Shown: positions 30,091 through 37,406 of the stretch, in pieces
Position numbering within the stretch: the first letter of the stretch is position 1
How the letters are laid out: every line of letters begins with the position of its first letter
Assembly (NCBI GenBank): GCA_021844355.1
Contig: JAKBTP010000203.1
Location: 1 to 38,871, forward strand
Source: a bacterium
Lineage (GTDB): Bacteria; Chloroflexota; Dormibacteria; Aeolococcales; Bog-877
Reading direction: 5' to 3'
Length of the DNA: 38,871 nt
Program-made: the position numbers and the translations under genes
Notes under the pieces: model-generated
Seen by the model: only the letters and a program-made list of their open reading frames with translations
The model's database searches: none
Told to the model about the DNA's origin: nothing

Positions 30091-30795
30091 GTGCCCGGTT
30101 TCTCGCCGCCTTCGCCCAGGTCGCCCCGGCAGCGCGCGCTGGCCGCCGTGTCCGCTCTCAAGGAGTCCTACCCGGCGGTGTGCGCACTCTCCCACTCGAA
30201 CCCGCTCGAGCTTCTGGTGGCCACCATCCTCTCCGCCCAGACCACCGATGAGCGGGTCAACCAGGTGACCCCGCACCTGTTCCGCCGGATGCGGACGGCG
30301 GCGGACTACGCGGCTGCAGACCTGGCGGAGCTGGAGGAGCTCATCCACCCCACGGGGTTCTTTCGCTCCAAGGCGCGCAGCCTGGTGGGTATGGGCCAGG
30401 CGCTGATGGAGCGCTTCGACGGTGAGGTCCCGCAGACCATGGAGGAGCTGGTGCAGCTGCCCGGAGTGGGCAGGAAGACGGCCAACGTGGTGCTGGGCGT
30501 CGGCTTCGGGATCGCGGGGTTCCCGGTCGACACCCATGTGACCCGGCTGGCCAACCTCCTCGGGCTCGTGCGGACCAGGGATCCAGTGAAGATCGAGGCC
30601 CAGGTTTGCCAGATGGTGCCCAAGGAGGAATGGACTGGATTCAGCCTCCGCCTCATCCAGCACGGGCGCCAGGTGTGCATTGCCCGCCGGCCCAGGTGCC
30701 CGCTCTGTCCCATGTCCAGCTGGTGCCCCTCGGCGGTGGTCAGCCGACCGCGTCCTCTCAGAGGTCCCGGAACCGGGGAGGGCGCCGTTCCCTGA
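30091..30795 (+). CDS. nth: Endonuclease III
   Basis: Base-excision repair glycosylase/AP lyase for oxidised pyrimidines, 234 aa. Helix-hairpin-helix LPGVGRKTANVVLG contains catalytic Lys129, and VDTHVTRLANLLGL contains catalytic Asp147. The [4Fe-4S] site is Cys-x6-Cys-x2-Cys-x5-Cys (CIARRPRCPLCPMSSWC). A GTG start at 30091 fits the family, with a short Pro/Ser/Arg lead. The last 38 bp overlap the convergent crotonase gene. Confidence 0.94.
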   Translation: MPGFSPPSPRSPRQRALAAVSALKESYPAVCALSHSNPLELLVATILSAQTTDERVNQVTPHLFRRMRTAADYAAADLAELEELIHPTGFFRSKARSLVGMGQALMERFDGEVPQTMEELVQLPGVGRKTANVVLGVGFGIAGFPVDTHVTRLANLLGLVRTRDPVKIEAQVCQMVPKEEWTGFSLRLIQHGRQVCIARRPRCPLCPMSSWCPSAVVSRPRPLRGPGTGEGAVP

Positions 30796-31564
30796 AGGCT
30801 GCCCAGCCCTCCCGGGCGTCCTCAGTGCCCATCGACTCGGCCTGGGCCAGGCTCTCCACCGCCAGCAGAGAGTTGAAGCTCGCGCCTTCCTCAGCCAGTC
30901 CCAGGGCGGACTTCAGGTCTCGCACCACCCGGCTGGGCAGGCCCGCGATGCGGAGCGCCACCTCGCGCGCCCGGGCGTCCAGTTCGTGGTCCGGCACGAC
31001 CTGGGACGCCAGGCCCAACTGCTGGGCGCGGTGGGCTTCCACTGGCTCACCCAGAAGGAGGATCTCCCGGGCCGCTGCCGAGCCGCAGGCCCTGGTCAGC
31101 ATCCAGGTGCAGCCCCCGCCCGGGTGGATCCCCAGACGGAGGAAGGGCGCCGCCAGCCGCGCGCTCTCAGCGAGGATTCGGAGGTCACAGGCCAGTGCGA
31201 GATTGAAGCCGGCCCCGATGGCCGGGCCATTGACCGCTGCGATGGTGGGGATGGGAAGATCGCGCAGGTCGAGGAAGGCACGGTAGTACTCCGCCAGGAG
31301 CTGTCGGCGGTCGGCCGCGTTCCTGGCTCCGGCGGTGAGGGCGCCCAGGTCCGCTCCCGCGCAGAAGGCGCTGCCCCGACCCGTCACCACCACCACCCTC
31401 GCGCGCCTGGGCCGCGCCTCGGCGATCCGCGTCCGAAGCTCCTCAGCCAGTTCGCCGGTCAGGGCGTTGCGCTGCTCAGGGCGGTTGAGGGTCAGGCGCA
31501 TGATCCCCGACTCGTCCAGCTCGCTCAGGACCCCCGGGGCGGAGCCGTGCTCCTGCTCGCTCAT
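30758..31564 (-). CDS. Enoyl-CoA hydratase/isomerase (crotonase) family protein
   Basis: 268 aa. Crotonase fold: RLTLNRPEQRNALTGEL, oxyanion-hole strands AFCAGADLG and AAVNGPAIGAGFNLALACD, and FLRLGIHPGGGCTWMLTR. In rat enoyl-CoA hydratase the first catalytic Glu lies in PEI just before the last motif; here that position is Phe (PFL), so a simple hydratase reaction is doubtful. Ile/Leu-rich C-terminal helices complete the fold. The ATG at 31564 was chosen over an upstream one because a TATCCT box lies 8 bp before it. Confidence 0.85.
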   Translation of the reverse strand: MSEQEHGSAPGVLSELDESGIMRLTLNRPEQRNALTGELAEELRTRIAEARPRRARVVVVTGRGSAFCAGADLGALTAGARNAADRRQLLAEYYRAFLDLRDLPIPTIAAVNGPAIGAGFNLALACDLRILAESARLAAPFLRLGIHPGGGCTWMLTRACGSAAAREILLLGEPVEAHRAQQLGLASQVVPDHELDARAREVALRIAGLPSRVVRDLKSALGLAEEGASFNSLLAVESLAQAESMGTEDAREGWAAFRERRPPRFRDL

Positions 31565-31572
31565 GGCCCAAG

Positions 31573-31578
31573 AGGATA
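31573..31578 (-). promoter_or_regulatory. -10 box (TATCCT) of crotonase gene, leaderless layout
   Basis: TATCCT ends 8 bp before the ATG at 31564 on the minus strand; same hexamer as in front of the cupredoxin gene. Confidence 0.45.
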
Positions 31579-31714
31579 ACTTCCTGGCCAGCTGGCCACC
31601 GAGGTACTTCGTCCTCGGGGCAGGTGTTTCCTCGGGTGTCATCGGCCGAGGGAAGCGGCTAGATTGGGCCACGGCTCAGCCATACTGCCCGCCGGTCGCC
31701 GCGGAGGAATATCA

Positions 31715-31882
31715 GTGGACCAGCCCGCGCCCTATCTGCACTGGGGGTTCATCCTCATCTCGCTGCCCAACCTGGGCCTGATCATCTTCATGGCTGTGCT
31801 CTTCACTCTGGCCCTCTTCCTGCCCTTCCCGGGGCGCGCCCGCCGCCGCCGGGCATATGAGGAGCGCGACAGTGGGCGCTGA
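31715..31882 (+). CDS. Small single-helix membrane protein of a cytochrome b cluster
   Basis: 55 aa, start GTG with GGAGG about 8 bp upstream. One helix (FILISLPNLGLIIFMAVLFTLALFL, split here after LIIF) followed by a strongly basic stretch (GRARRRRAYEERD), so the C-terminus is probably cytosolic. It overlaps the cytochrome b gene by 11 bp and is likely a small subunit of that complex, comparable in position to PetN/PetG-type peptides of b6f complexes (inference). Confidence 0.7.
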   Translation: MDQPAPYLHWGFILISLPNLGLIIFMAVLFTLALFLPFPGRARRRRAYEERDSGR

Positions 31883-32504
31883 GCCGAGGGACGACGCGCC
31901 GGGTCCCCGGAGCTGGACCGGGTCCCTCCGCCGGCTGATCGAGCGCGACCTTCCGATCGAGCACCTCCTTCCCGACCGGGAGCCGGCCTATGTCGGGTCC
32001 TGGGTCTACGTCTTCGGTGTGGTGACCATCGCCGCCTTGATCCTCACCATCGCCAGCGGGGTGGTCCTGGCGTTCTTCGGCCCCCAGTGGTGGCACGTCT
32101 CGCCCCAGGGCCTCTTCTTCAACAGCCTGCACTTCTGGAGTGTGCAGATGTTCTTCGTGTTCATGGTCCTTCATCTCTGGGGACAGTACTTCGGCCAAGG
32201 ATGGCGCGACGGGCGCGCCACCACCTGGATGGTGGGGGTGGTGGTCTTCCTGGTGAGCATCGTCACAGCCTTCACCGGCTACCTCTCCCAGCAGAACTTC
32301 GACTCCCAGTGGATCGCCGTGAACGCCAAGGACGCGATCAACGCCACTGGGGCAGGGGCCTTCTTCAACGTCCTCAACTTCGGGCAGATGTATGGGCTCC
32401 ACGTGATGCTGTTCCCCATCCTGATCATCGTCCTGGTCGGGCTCCACGTCGTCCAAGTGCGCCTCCGCGGGGTGGTCAAGCCCCCGTCTGAGGAGCGGCC
32501 ATGA
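31872..32504 (+). CDS. Cytochrome b6-like protein (four heme-ligand His)
   Basis: 210 aa, start GTG with GAGGAG 7 bp before. SLHFWSVQMFFVFMVLHLWG and YGLHVMLFPILIIVLVGLHVV give His pairs with 13 and 14 residues between them, as in cytochrome b6, so two b hemes should be bound. The Q-site loop includes GYLSQQNFDSQWIAVNAKDAIN, which differs from the first cytochrome b in this window (GAMLPWDQAAYWT). There is no Rieske gene in this cluster. ATGA overlap with the next gene. Confidence 0.88.
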   Translation: MGAEPRDDAPGPRSWTGSLRRLIERDLPIEHLLPDREPAYVGSWVYVFGVVTIAALILTIASGVVLAFFGPQWWHVSPQGLFFNSLHFWSVQMFFVFMVLHLWGQYFGQGWRDGRATTWMVGVVVFLVSIVTAFTGYLSQQNFDSQWIAVNAKDAINATGAGAFFNVLNFGQMYGLHVMLFPILIIVLVGLHVVQVRLRGVVKPPSEERP

Positions 32505-33520
32505 AGCGACGCCCGATCGACCAGGAGACCTACTACCGGGGGGTGCCCACCGCCCCCTACGACCTGGTGAAGGAGATCGCCCTGGCCCTCGGTGTGCTGC
32601 TGGTGGTGGTGCTGGTGCTCTCCGCCTTCCTCTCCTCCCCGGACGTGCCTCCGGTCACGATCCAGACCTGGACCAAGTCGGCACCATTGGACTTCCTGCA
32701 AACCGCCACCGCGGAGTTGCAGGGGACCACCATAAGCGCCGACTACGGCCCTCCCTACAACCTCGATGCCGACGGGCTCGACCCTTCGGACACGGGTGCC
32801 TCGGTCCAGACCTGGGGCCCCCTGGCTCCCCAGCTGTGGGCGGGGGTTCACCAGCCGATCAACGCCCCTGAGACCGATGTCATAGCCCCGCTCCGACTCG
32901 CCGGTGTCGGCCGCCCCGGTCTCAGTGCGGCGCTGGCCAGCTACCAGGCGGCCGGCCCCAGCCAGGAGCAGGCCTGGCTCACGGCCTACCAGAAGGCCCT
33001 CACAAAGGCCAGCGTGACGGGGCCATTGGTGCGGGTGCCGGCGGGCGCCTATGGGCCCGTGAACGTGATGATGCAGGCCCTGCTGGCGGACGGGCGGGCC
33101 GGGGCGCTGGACTCTCTCCTGCTCCACAGCGGCCGCTTCTACGTCACCGATTACACCAAGCCGCTGCTCTTCCTCGCGGATGGCGGCTACTTCCCGGGTC
33201 TGGCGGAGGCCCAGAAGCTGACCGGCAGCCAATGGGGGATGATGAACGAGACCGGACGCTACCCCGGGCAGGCCTGGCTCTGGCTGTTCACCCTGTGGTA
33301 CCAGATCCCTCCCTACAACTCCGCCCAGAACGCCGACCTCCTAGTGGTCCTGACCATGGGACTGCTCACCACCCTCCTGTTGCTGGTCCCCTTCATCCCC
33401 GGGCTTCGCGACCTGCCCCGCTGGCTGGGGCTCCATCGGCTGGTTTGGCGGGAGCACTATCGGCTGGAGCGTCAGTACCGGCGGCCCGGTGGCGAAGGAG
33501 GCGGCTCAGCGAGCCGTTGA
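32501..33520 (+). CDS. Membrane protein with large external domain and subunit IV-like end
   Basis: 339 aa. An N-terminal helix (EIALALGVLLVVVLVLSAFL), a ~230-residue extracytoplasmic domain without Cys, and a C-terminal helix (DLLVVLTMGLLTTLLLLVPF) followed by PGLRDLPRWLGLHRLVWREHYR (in two parts). The last part resembles the end of cytochrome b subunit IV, so this may be a fused or re-modelled subunit IV. The external domain has no CxxCH, [2Fe-2S] or copper motif that I can see. It is the last gene of the second cytochrome b cluster. Confidence 0.7.
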   Translation: MKRRPIDQETYYRGVPTAPYDLVKEIALALGVLLVVVLVLSAFLSSPDVPPVTIQTWTKSAPLDFLQTATAELQGTTISADYGPPYNLDADGLDPSDTGASVQTWGPLAPQLWAGVHQPINAPETDVIAPLRLAGVGRPGLSAALASYQAAGPSQEQAWLTAYQKALTKASVTGPLVRVPAGAYGPVNVMMQALLADGRAGALDSLLLHSGRFYVTDYTKPLLFLADGGYFPGLAEAQKLTGSQWGMMNETGRYPGQAWLWLFTLWYQIPPYNSAQNADLLVVLTMGLLTTLLLLVPFIPGLRDLPRWLGLHRLVWREHYRLERQYRRPGGEGGGSASR

Positions 33521-33542
33521 TATACTCGCCCCGAGCTGGGGC
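33521..33542 (+). promoter_or_regulatory. glmU-prs promoter (TATACT) and small leader hairpin
   Basis: TATACT (33521-33526) begins just after the stop codon of the previous gene and precedes a hairpin GCCCC-GAGCT-GGGGC (33528-33542). Transcription would start near 33533, giving a leader of about 40 nt before the TTG of glmU. The hairpin could also act on read-through from upstream. Confidence 0.45.
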
Positions 33543-33570
33543 TTGAGACCGCTGGGCCGCGAGGTGGGAA

Positions 33571-34974
33571 TTGTCGGATCGCTCTGGGCCGTGCGTCGTG
33601 ATACTGGCCGCCGGTCGCGGTACCCGGATGGTGTCCTCGCGGACCAAGGCGCTGCACACGGTGGGGGGGGTGCCGATGATCGAGCACCTGCTGCGTGCCG
33701 CCTCGGGGCTCTCGCCCGCGACACCGCTGGTGGTCACCGCACCGGATCAGGCCGAGTTGGACGAGTACCTCAGCGGGCGGGCCGAGGTGGTCCACCAGTC
33801 AGAGCCCAAGGGCAGCGGTGACGCCCTGCTGGCCGCCCGGCCCCACCTCGAGGGGGAGGGCTCCTTCGTAGTCCTCCCTGTCGACATGCCCCTGCTCACC
33901 GCCGAGACCCTGCGCCGACTCTGGGAAGCGAGGTCGGCAGCCGGTGACCAGGGGGTGCTCCTCACCTGCTTCACCGAGACGCCTCAGGGATACGGGCAGG
34001 TGCGGCGGGGACCCGGGGGCGAACTGGCGGAGATCGTGGAGTGGGCCGACCGGCCCATGTCGGAGTCGAGGGTGGAGGTCAGCTGCGGTGTGTACGTGTT
34101 CCCCCAGCCCGGGGTCTGGTCGGCCCTGGCCCAGGTCAACTCGGACAACTCCCAGGGGGAGAGGTACCTCAGCTGGGCCCCCGGGCTGCTTCCCGGCGGC
34201 TGCCTGACGGTGGAGCTGGAGGACCCCTCCGAGATGCTCCAGGTGAACGACCGGCTGCAGCTGGCGGACGCTGAACGGGCGATGCGCGAGCGGATTCTGA
34301 GGCGCCTGATGGCGAATGGGGTGACGATCAGGGACCCCTGGTCCACCTGGGTCGACTGCGATGTGGAGGTGGGCCAGGACACAGTCCTGGAGCCCGCCAC
34401 CGTCCTGCGTGGCCGGGTGCGGGTGGGGAGCGACTGCCTGATCGGTCCCTTCGCCGAGTTGACCGACTGCCAGCTGGGGGACGGCTGCCGCGTGGAGCGC
34501 TCCCAACTCCGCCTCTGCCGGCTGCAGGACGGGGTCCAGGTGGGGCCCTTCAACCGCGTCCGTCCGGGCACCGAGCTCAAGGAGGGGAGCCACTTGGGCA
34601 CCTTCACCGAGATCGCGAGAAGCTCGATTGGCCCGGGAAGCCAGGTTCCCCATCTCAGCTACGTCGGGGACGCGGAGCTGGATGCTGACGTCAACATCGG
34701 GGCGGGCAGCATCATCGCCAATTGGGACGGGCTGGCGAAGCACCGAACCGTGGTGGGGGAAGGGGCCAGGATCGGCTCCGACACCGTCCTCGTGGCTCCG
34801 GTGTCCGTGGGCCGACGAGCCTACACGGGAGCCGGATCGGTGATCACCAAGGACGTGCCCGCAGGGGCGCTGGCCGTGTCCCGAGTCGGCCAGCGCAACC
34901 TGGAGGGCTGGGTGGAACGGCATCGCGCCGGCGCTCGCCCGGTGGCCGAGGTCCAGGCCGAGGAGGCCGAGTGA
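33571..34974 (+). CDS. glmU: Bifunctional GlcN-1-P acetyltransferase / GlcNAc-1-P uridylyltransferase
   Basis: Makes UDP-GlcNAc for peptidoglycan. 467 aa, start TTG (GAGGTGGG upstream). The uridylyltransferase has LAAGRGTRM, Lys26, QSEPKGSGDALL and LPVDMPLL; the left-handed beta-helix domain has RVRPGTEL (Arg331 region), HLSYVGDAEL (His361, Tyr364), VNIGAG (Asn375) and NWDGLAK (Lys390). Odd: the phosphate-binding Lys351 of E. coli (EMKKA) is Ala349 here (EIARS), and the Asn of the VNTGI motif is Ser (VSCGV). Linked to prs by GTGA, as in many bacteria. Confidence 0.92.
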   Translation: MSDRSGPCVVILAAGRGTRMVSSRTKALHTVGGVPMIEHLLRAASGLSPATPLVVTAPDQAELDEYLSGRAEVVHQSEPKGSGDALLAARPHLEGEGSFVVLPVDMPLLTAETLRRLWEARSAAGDQGVLLTCFTETPQGYGQVRRGPGGELAEIVEWADRPMSESRVEVSCGVYVFPQPGVWSALAQVNSDNSQGERYLSWAPGLLPGGCLTVELEDPSEMLQVNDRLQLADAERAMRERILRRLMANGVTIRDPWSTWVDCDVEVGQDTVLEPATVLRGRVRVGSDCLIGPFAELTDCQLGDGCRVERSQLRLCRLQDGVQVGPFNRVRPGTELKEGSHLGTFTEIARSSIGPGSQVPHLSYVGDAELDADVNIGAGSIIANWDGLAKHRTVVGEGARIGSDTVLVAPVSVGRRAYTGAGSVITKDVPAGALAVSRVGQRNLEGWVERHRAGARPVAEVQAEEAE

Positions 34975-35924
34975 GGGGCGCGGACGGTCCGCTCATGCTG
35001 CTCTCTGGCACCGCCAATCCCGAGCTGGGCCGGAAGATCGCTGAGGACGTGGGAGTTCCGCTGGCTCCCATGGAGATCACCCGATTCGCCGATGGGGAAT
35101 ACGACGTCAAGATCGGCGAGTCGGTCCGGGGCCACGACGTCTTCGTGATCCAGCCCACCTGCCCCCCGGTGAACGAGAACTACATGGAGCTGTTCGTCAC
35201 CCTGGATGCCCTGCGCCGGGCCAGTGCCGCCCGCATCAACGCCGTCCTGCCCTACTACGGCTACCAGCGCAAGGAGAAGAAGACGAGAGCCAGGGACCCC
35301 ATCTCGGCCAAGCTCATGGCCAACTTCCTCCAGGTGGCGGGGGCGGAGCGCATGATCGTCCTGGACCTCCACGCGGAGGCGATCCAGGGCTTCTTCGACA
35401 TCCCGGTCGACGCCCTGACCGCCAGCAAGATCCTGGCCTCCCACATCCGCACCCGGCACGGGCGGCAGCCGCTGGTGATCGTCTCCCCGGACGTGGGGGG
35501 GACGGCGCGAGCCCGGGCCATCGCCAGGCTCTTGGAATGTCCCCTCGCCATCATCGACAAGCGGCGGCCCCGGGACGACGACATCGAGGTGCTGAACGTG
35601 ATCGGAGACGTTCGGGACAGCCGCTGCGTGGTGGTCGACGACCTCATCTCCACCGCCTCCACCCTGGCCGGGGCGGCCACGGCCCTGCGGGCCGGGGGGG
35701 CGGTGTCGGTGGACGTGCTGGCCACCCATGGGGTGTTGAGCAATGGGGCTCTGCGCAAGATCGATGAGGCGGACGTGGACGAGGTGGTGGTCACCGACAG
35801 CATCCCGCTCAGCCCCGAAGGGCAACGCAACCCCAAGGTCTCTCAGGTCTCCGTGGCCCCCCTTATCGCCGAGGCCATCGTGCGGATCCACGAGGGCCGG
35901 AGCGTATCCGCCCTCTTCCGCTGA
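34971..35924 (+). CDS. prs: Ribose-phosphate pyrophosphokinase (PRPP synthetase)
   Basis: Makes PRPP from ribose 5-phosphate and ATP. 317 aa, start GTG overlapping the glmU stop; AGGAGG lies upstream. Motifs: SGTANPELGRKIAEDVGV, RFADGEYDVKI, flexible loop YYGYQRKEKKTRARDPISAK, metal site LDLHAEAIQGFF, and PRPP loop CVVVDDLISTASTLAGAA. It uses ribose 5-phosphate, to which the rpiA of this window is linked metabolically. All key residues appear present. Confidence 0.96.
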   Translation: MRGADGPLMLLSGTANPELGRKIAEDVGVPLAPMEITRFADGEYDVKIGESVRGHDVFVIQPTCPPVNENYMELFVTLDALRRASAARINAVLPYYGYQRKEKKTRARDPISAKLMANFLQVAGAERMIVLDLHAEAIQGFFDIPVDALTASKILASHIRTRHGRQPLVIVSPDVGGTARARAIARLLECPLAIIDKRRPRDDDIEVLNVIGDVRDSRCVVVDDLISTASTLAGAATALRAGGAVSVDVLATHGVLSNGALRKIDEADVDEVVVTDSIPLSPEGQRNPKVSQVSVAPLIAEAIVRIHEGRSVSALFR

Positions 35925-35954
35925 GCCCGGCCAGGGGCGTTCGGAGACGGCTGC

Positions 35955-36084
35955 TAAACTGCGCCCAGATGGGCCCAGGCTCACCGTCGGACTTAGGACG
36001 AGGCAGCAGCCTGCCCGGGGCCCGTTCCCTCCGAGGGTGGCTGCTGGGCCCGCGCGAGTCAGCTGAATTGGTGAGGGAGCGGGT
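35955..36084 (+). promoter_or_regulatory. Promoter and structured leader of the CorC-like gene
   Basis: TGCTAAACT (extended -10; TAAACT at 35955-35960) predicts a start near 35967 and a leader of about 118 nt. Within it CAGCAGCC (36004-36011) pairs perfectly with GGCTGCTG (36039-36046), enclosing a second hairpin CCCT-CCG-AGGG (36027-36037). No T-run follows, so this is not an ordinary terminator. A cis-regulatory RNA is possible; I do not recognise a known riboswitch. Confidence 0.4.
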
Positions 36085-37404
36085 TTGAGCGCCTGGCTCC
36101 TGGTGGTGCTGGTGGTGGCGCTCATCGTGGCCTCCCTGGCCGCCACCGCGGAGACCGCCCTCACCTCGGTGAGCCGGGTCCGGCTGCGGGCGAGGCGAGA
36201 AAAGGGGGATGGGCGGGCGGCCCTCATCGAGCGCCTGCATGCCAACCCGGGTGGCTACCTCTCCACGGTCCTGGTCCTCAACACCGTTGCCCTGGTCCTG
36301 GCCTCGTCGGCGGCCACCCTCCTGGCCCAGGACCACCTGGGAGCCAGCACCGCCTTCTGGGCTTCCCTGGGGCTGGCGGTGGTGGTGCTGCTGGTTTGTG
36401 AGATCGGCCCCAAGGCCTACGCCCTGCAGCACAACGAGGTGGTGGCCAACCTTCTCGCCCCTGCCGTGGCGGGGGCCACCAGGGTGCTCCACCCACTGGT
36501 GGCCGTGCTCACCGCCTCCAGCACCCTCCTGACCAGGATCCTCCCCGGGGAGGGCGGTCGACGCACCCCCTTCCTCACTGAGGAGGAGCTGAAGGCCGTG
36601 GTGGCGGCCAGCACCGACGAAGGGGTGGTGGAGGAGGAGGAGCGGGAGATGATCCAGGGGGTCCTGGAGATGACCGACAAGACGGCCCGCGAGGTGATGG
36701 TGCCCAGGGTCCAGGTGGTGGCCCTGGCAGCCGAGGCCACGCTCGAGGAGGCGGTCGAGCTGATCCTGGACCGCGGCCACAGCCGCATCCCGGTGTACAA
36801 CGAGACCATCGACAACGTGGTGGGAATCCTGTACGCCAAGGACCTGCTCAAGGTTTGGCGCCAGGATCCCCGCATGGAGGTGGCCACCCTGGCCCGCCCG
36901 GCGACCTTCGTCCCGGAGGCCAAGCGGCTGGGGGAGCTGCTCCAGGAGATGCAGCGGGCCAAGGTCCACATGGCTGTGGTGGTCGACGAGTACGGAGGGA
37001 CGGCGGGGGTGGTGACCATCGAGGACCTCCTGGAGGAGATCGTGGGCCCGATCCGGGACGAGTACGACCTCCTCGAGCGAGAGGAGATCCAGGTGATCTC
37101 GCCAACCGAAGCCCTGCTCAGTGGGTCCACCAGCCTGGACGACGTCAACGATGTCCTCCATCTGACCCTCAGCGGGGAGGACTTCGACTCCATCGGCGGC
37201 CTGGTCTATTCCCTCCTGGGGCGGATCCCCGTCGTGGGGGACGAGGTGCGGGCGGAAGGGGGCGTGGTGCTGCGGGTCGAAGGGGTGGAGCGTCAGTCCA
37301 TCACCTCGGTGCGGCTTCTGGTCCACCGTGGCGAGCAGGCCGCTGCCGACGAGGCGGTTGCCGCCCCCCCGGAGGAGCAGGTCACCGGCGGGTCCGGCGG
37401 CTAA
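36085..37404 (+). CDS. DUF21/CBS/CorC-HlyC membrane protein (CNNM/CorC-like)
   Basis: 439 aa, start TTG. Domains in order: DUF21 membrane domain with three to four helices (residues 1-135; AATAETALTSVSRVRLRA, CEIGPKAYA), two CBS repeats (REVMVPRVQVVALA...HSRIPVYNETIDNVVGILYAKDLL; KVHMAVVVDEYGGTAGVVTIEDLLEEIVG) and CorC_HlyC domain (DDVNDVLHL, FDSIGGLVYSLLGRIPVVGDEV). This group is linked to magnesium or other cation transport. A structured leader precedes it and recO follows two bases after the stop. Confidence 0.92.
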   Translation: MSAWLLVVLVVALIVASLAATAETALTSVSRVRLRARREKGDGRAALIERLHANPGGYLSTVLVLNTVALVLASSAATLLAQDHLGASTAFWASLGLAVVVLLVCEIGPKAYALQHNEVVANLLAPAVAGATRVLHPLVAVLTASSTLLTRILPGEGGRRTPFLTEEELKAVVAASTDEGVVEEEEREMIQGVLEMTDKTAREVMVPRVQVVALAAEATLEEAVELILDRGHSRIPVYNETIDNVVGILYAKDLLKVWRQDPRMEVATLARPATFVPEAKRLGELLQEMQRAKVHMAVVVDEYGGTAGVVTIEDLLEEIVGPIRDEYDLLEREEIQVISPTEALLSGSTSLDDVNDVLHLTLSGEDFDSIGGLVYSLLGRIPVVGDEVRAEGGVVLRVEGVERQSITSVRLLVHRGEQAAADEAVAAPPEEQVTGGSGG

Positions 37405-37406
37405 CC

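Noticed and set aside
35967..36060. Leader region as SRP or 6S RNA
   Set aside because: It lacks the conserved GGAAGGAAGCAGCC-type SRP core and is too short for 6S RNA; kept only as a possible cis-regulatory leader.
34821..36245. 474-codon open frame opposite prs
   Set aside because: Antisense to prs and the glmU end; no domain, biased composition. The next one (35863-37326) opposite the CorC-like gene is rejected for the same reason.
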